Shown here: piece by piece, positions 6,806 to 8,046 of the stretch
Layout of the letters: each line of letters opens with the position of its first letter
How positions within the stretch are numbered: position 1 is the first letter of the stretch
Source: CAZJBP01 sp964544115
GTDB taxonomy: Bacteria; Verrucomicrobiota; Kiritimatiellia; UBA8416; JADHWI01
DNA length: 8,046 nucleotides
Direction of reading: 5' to 3'
NCBI GenBank assembly: GCA_964544115.1
Contig: CAZJBP010000158.1
Span: forward strand, 1 to 8,046
Translations under genes and position numbers: made by a program
Notes under the pieces: model-generated
Told to the model about the DNA's origin: nothing
What the model saw: the letters and a program-made list of their open reading frames with translations, nothing else
Database searches by the model: none

Positions 6806-8046
6806 TCACCCCGCCACGAGGGACTTCAGCATCGCGGCGAGCTTCTGGCGTTTGGCGGCCAGGTCCCGCTGGATCTCGCGCTGGCGCTCGACGACGTCGG
6901 CGGGGGCCTTGGACACGAACTGCTCGTTGGACAGCTTGCGCGTCACGCGGTCGAGATCGCCCTCGACCTTCTCGATCTCGGCCTGCAGGCGCTTGCTCTC
7001 GGCGTCGGCGTCGATCCCGGTCAGCTTCATGAACACGGTGCCGAGCTTGACGACCGCGCTGGGAAGGCCCTTCGGGTCGGCGCCCTCGTCCACGGTCACC
7101 TCGCCGGCCCGCAGGGCCGCCTTGATCGAGGCCACGTCCAGCCGCAGCCGGGCGGCGGCGTCGCCCGCGGCGGGCTTGACGATGTAGTCCGCGCCCGCGG
7201 CCCCGGGGGCCTGGTAGTCGGCCTTGAGCGCCCGGGCCTGCCGGATCAGCTCGTGCTTGTCTTCCACGTACTGCACGAGGGACGCATCCGGGGTTGCGCT
7301 GCCCGGCACCAGCCCGCCGGCCGAACCCGGCCACGCGGCGGTCATGATCGTGCTGTCCGCATCGCCGTAGCCCATGGCGTGCCACAGCTCCTCCGTGATA
7401 AACGGCATCGCCGGGTGCAGGAGCTTCAGCGACTGGGCAAACACGTGGTGCATGATCGCCAGGACCTGGCGCCGCCGGTCCTCGTCGGCGCCGTAGAGCA
7501 CGTCCTTCGCCGCCTCGACATACCAGTCGCAGAACTGGTGCCAGACGAAGTCGTACAGCTCCAGCGACGCGTCGTTGAACCGGTACTTCTCCAGGTGGTC
7601 GGTGCAGGCGGCGGCCGCGCGTTCGAGGCGCGACAGGATGTGGTGCTCATCGGCGCCCCACAGGTCCGGGCGCACGGGCACCCCGTCCTCGAAGCGCGCC
7701 GCGCCGCCGGCCTTTTCCGTGTGCATCTCGATAAACCGGGCGGCGTTCCACAGCTTCGTGCCGAAGTTGCGCCCGATCTCGAACTTGTCGTTCGTGAGGT
7801 ACACGTCCTGGCCGGTGGCCGTGATCATCATCAGGCTGAACCGCAGGGCGTCGGCGCTGAACTCGTCGATGATCGTGATCGGATCGATCGAGTTGCCGAG
7901 GCTCTTGCTCATCTTGCGGCCGCTGTCATCGCGCACCGTGCCGTGGATGTAGACCGTGCGGAAGGGGATGTCGCCCATGAACTCGTACCCGGCCATGATC
8001 ATGCGGGCGACCCAGAAGAAGATGATTTCCGAGGCGGTGACCAGGT
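6806..8046 (-). CDS. valS: Valyl-tRNA synthetase, C-terminal part (runs off the window)
   Basis: Class I synthetase that charges tRNA-Val in the cytoplasm. About 412 C-terminal residues are visible; the N-terminal HIGH motif and editing domain lie beyond 8046. At the window edge the chain reads LVTASEIIFFWVARMIMAGY, a ValRS hallmark, so the Met at 8002 is internal and not a start. FRTVYIHGTVRDDSG leads to KMSKS (7901-7915), the second half of the ATP-binding site. Then come NSIDPITIIDEFSADALRFS and the helical anticodon-binding domain (FNDASLELYDFVWHQFCDWY, near 7580-7520). The last 80 or so residues are a charged coiled coil (ESKRLQAEIEKVEGDLDRVT to KRQKLAAMLKSL), the tRNA-contacting arm typical of ValRS. 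The gene is a housekeeping one, convergent with and probably unrelated to the envelope operon. The resemblance to isoleucyl/leucyl enzymes is ruled out by the C-terminal coiled coil. Confidence 0.95.
   Translation of the reverse strand, partial: LVTASEIIFFWVARMIMAGYEFMGDIPFRTVYIHGTVRDDSGRKMSKSLGNSIDPITIIDEFSADALRFSLMMITATGQDVYLTNDKFEIGRNFGTKLWNAARFIEMHTEKAGGAARFEDGVPVRPDLWGADEHHILSRLERAAAACTDHLEKYRFNDASLELYDFVWHQFCDWYVEAAKDVLYGADEDRRRQVLAIMHHVFAQSLKLLHPAMPFITEELWHAMGYGDADSTIMTAAWPGSAGGLVPGSATPDASLVQYVEDKHELIRQARALKADYQAPGAAGADYIVKPAAGDAAARLRLDVASIKAALRAGEVTVDEGADPKGLPSAVVKLGTVFMKLTGIDADAESKRLQAEIEKVEGDLDRVTRKLSNEQFVSKAPADVVERQREIQRDLAAKRQKLAAMLKSLVAG

Noticed and set aside
6765..7187. A 140-codon + strand open frame antisense to valS
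   Set aside because: It is Ser/Arg/Ala-rich with no motif; the minus strand encodes the conserved ValRS C-terminal coiled coil.

Overview
The window is a GC-rich bacterial chromosome segment. It carries one compact five-gene run on the + strand (158-6775) that converges on the 3' part of a minus-strand valyl-tRNA synthetase gene (6806 to the window end). A block of exactly 100 Ns at 5234-5333 shows this is a draft assembly, probably from a metagenome. The valS protein and the high GC content would fit the PVC group (Planctomycetota, Verrucomicrobiota, Kiritimatiellota, Lentisphaerota), but this is an impression from sequence style and not a phylogenetic result.

Layout. Bases 1-157 are non-coding and turn AT-rich from about 62. 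They contain an 8-bp inverted repeat, three tandem 10-bp repeats, five copies of a TCCAT/ATGGA pentamer and a possible promoter. Next come: a small excisionase/MerR-like helix-turn-helix protein with a C-terminal zinc ribbon (158-634); a large polytopic membrane protein of unknown family (618-2363); a MoxR-type AAA+ ATPase (2395-3327); a DUF58 membrane-anchored protein (3342-4697); and a TgpA-like membrane transglutaminase (4707-6775), cut by the assembly gap. The first two genes overlap by 17 bases. The later junctions are 31, 14 and 9 bases, each with a clear Shine-Dalgarno, so the five genes look like one transcription unit.

How they may work together. MoxR + DUF58 + transglutaminase is a widespread conserved trio, usually viewed as a MoxR ATPase acting on envelope-associated partner proteins. 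Its biochemical role is poorly defined. Here the trio is preceded by a DNA-binding/zinc-ribbon protein, whose own upstream region is full of repeats, and by a membrane protein with about 16-18 hydrophobic segments. The simplest reading is a self-regulated envelope operon in which the first gene controls the rest. No mobile element, RNA gene or CRISPR array was seen.
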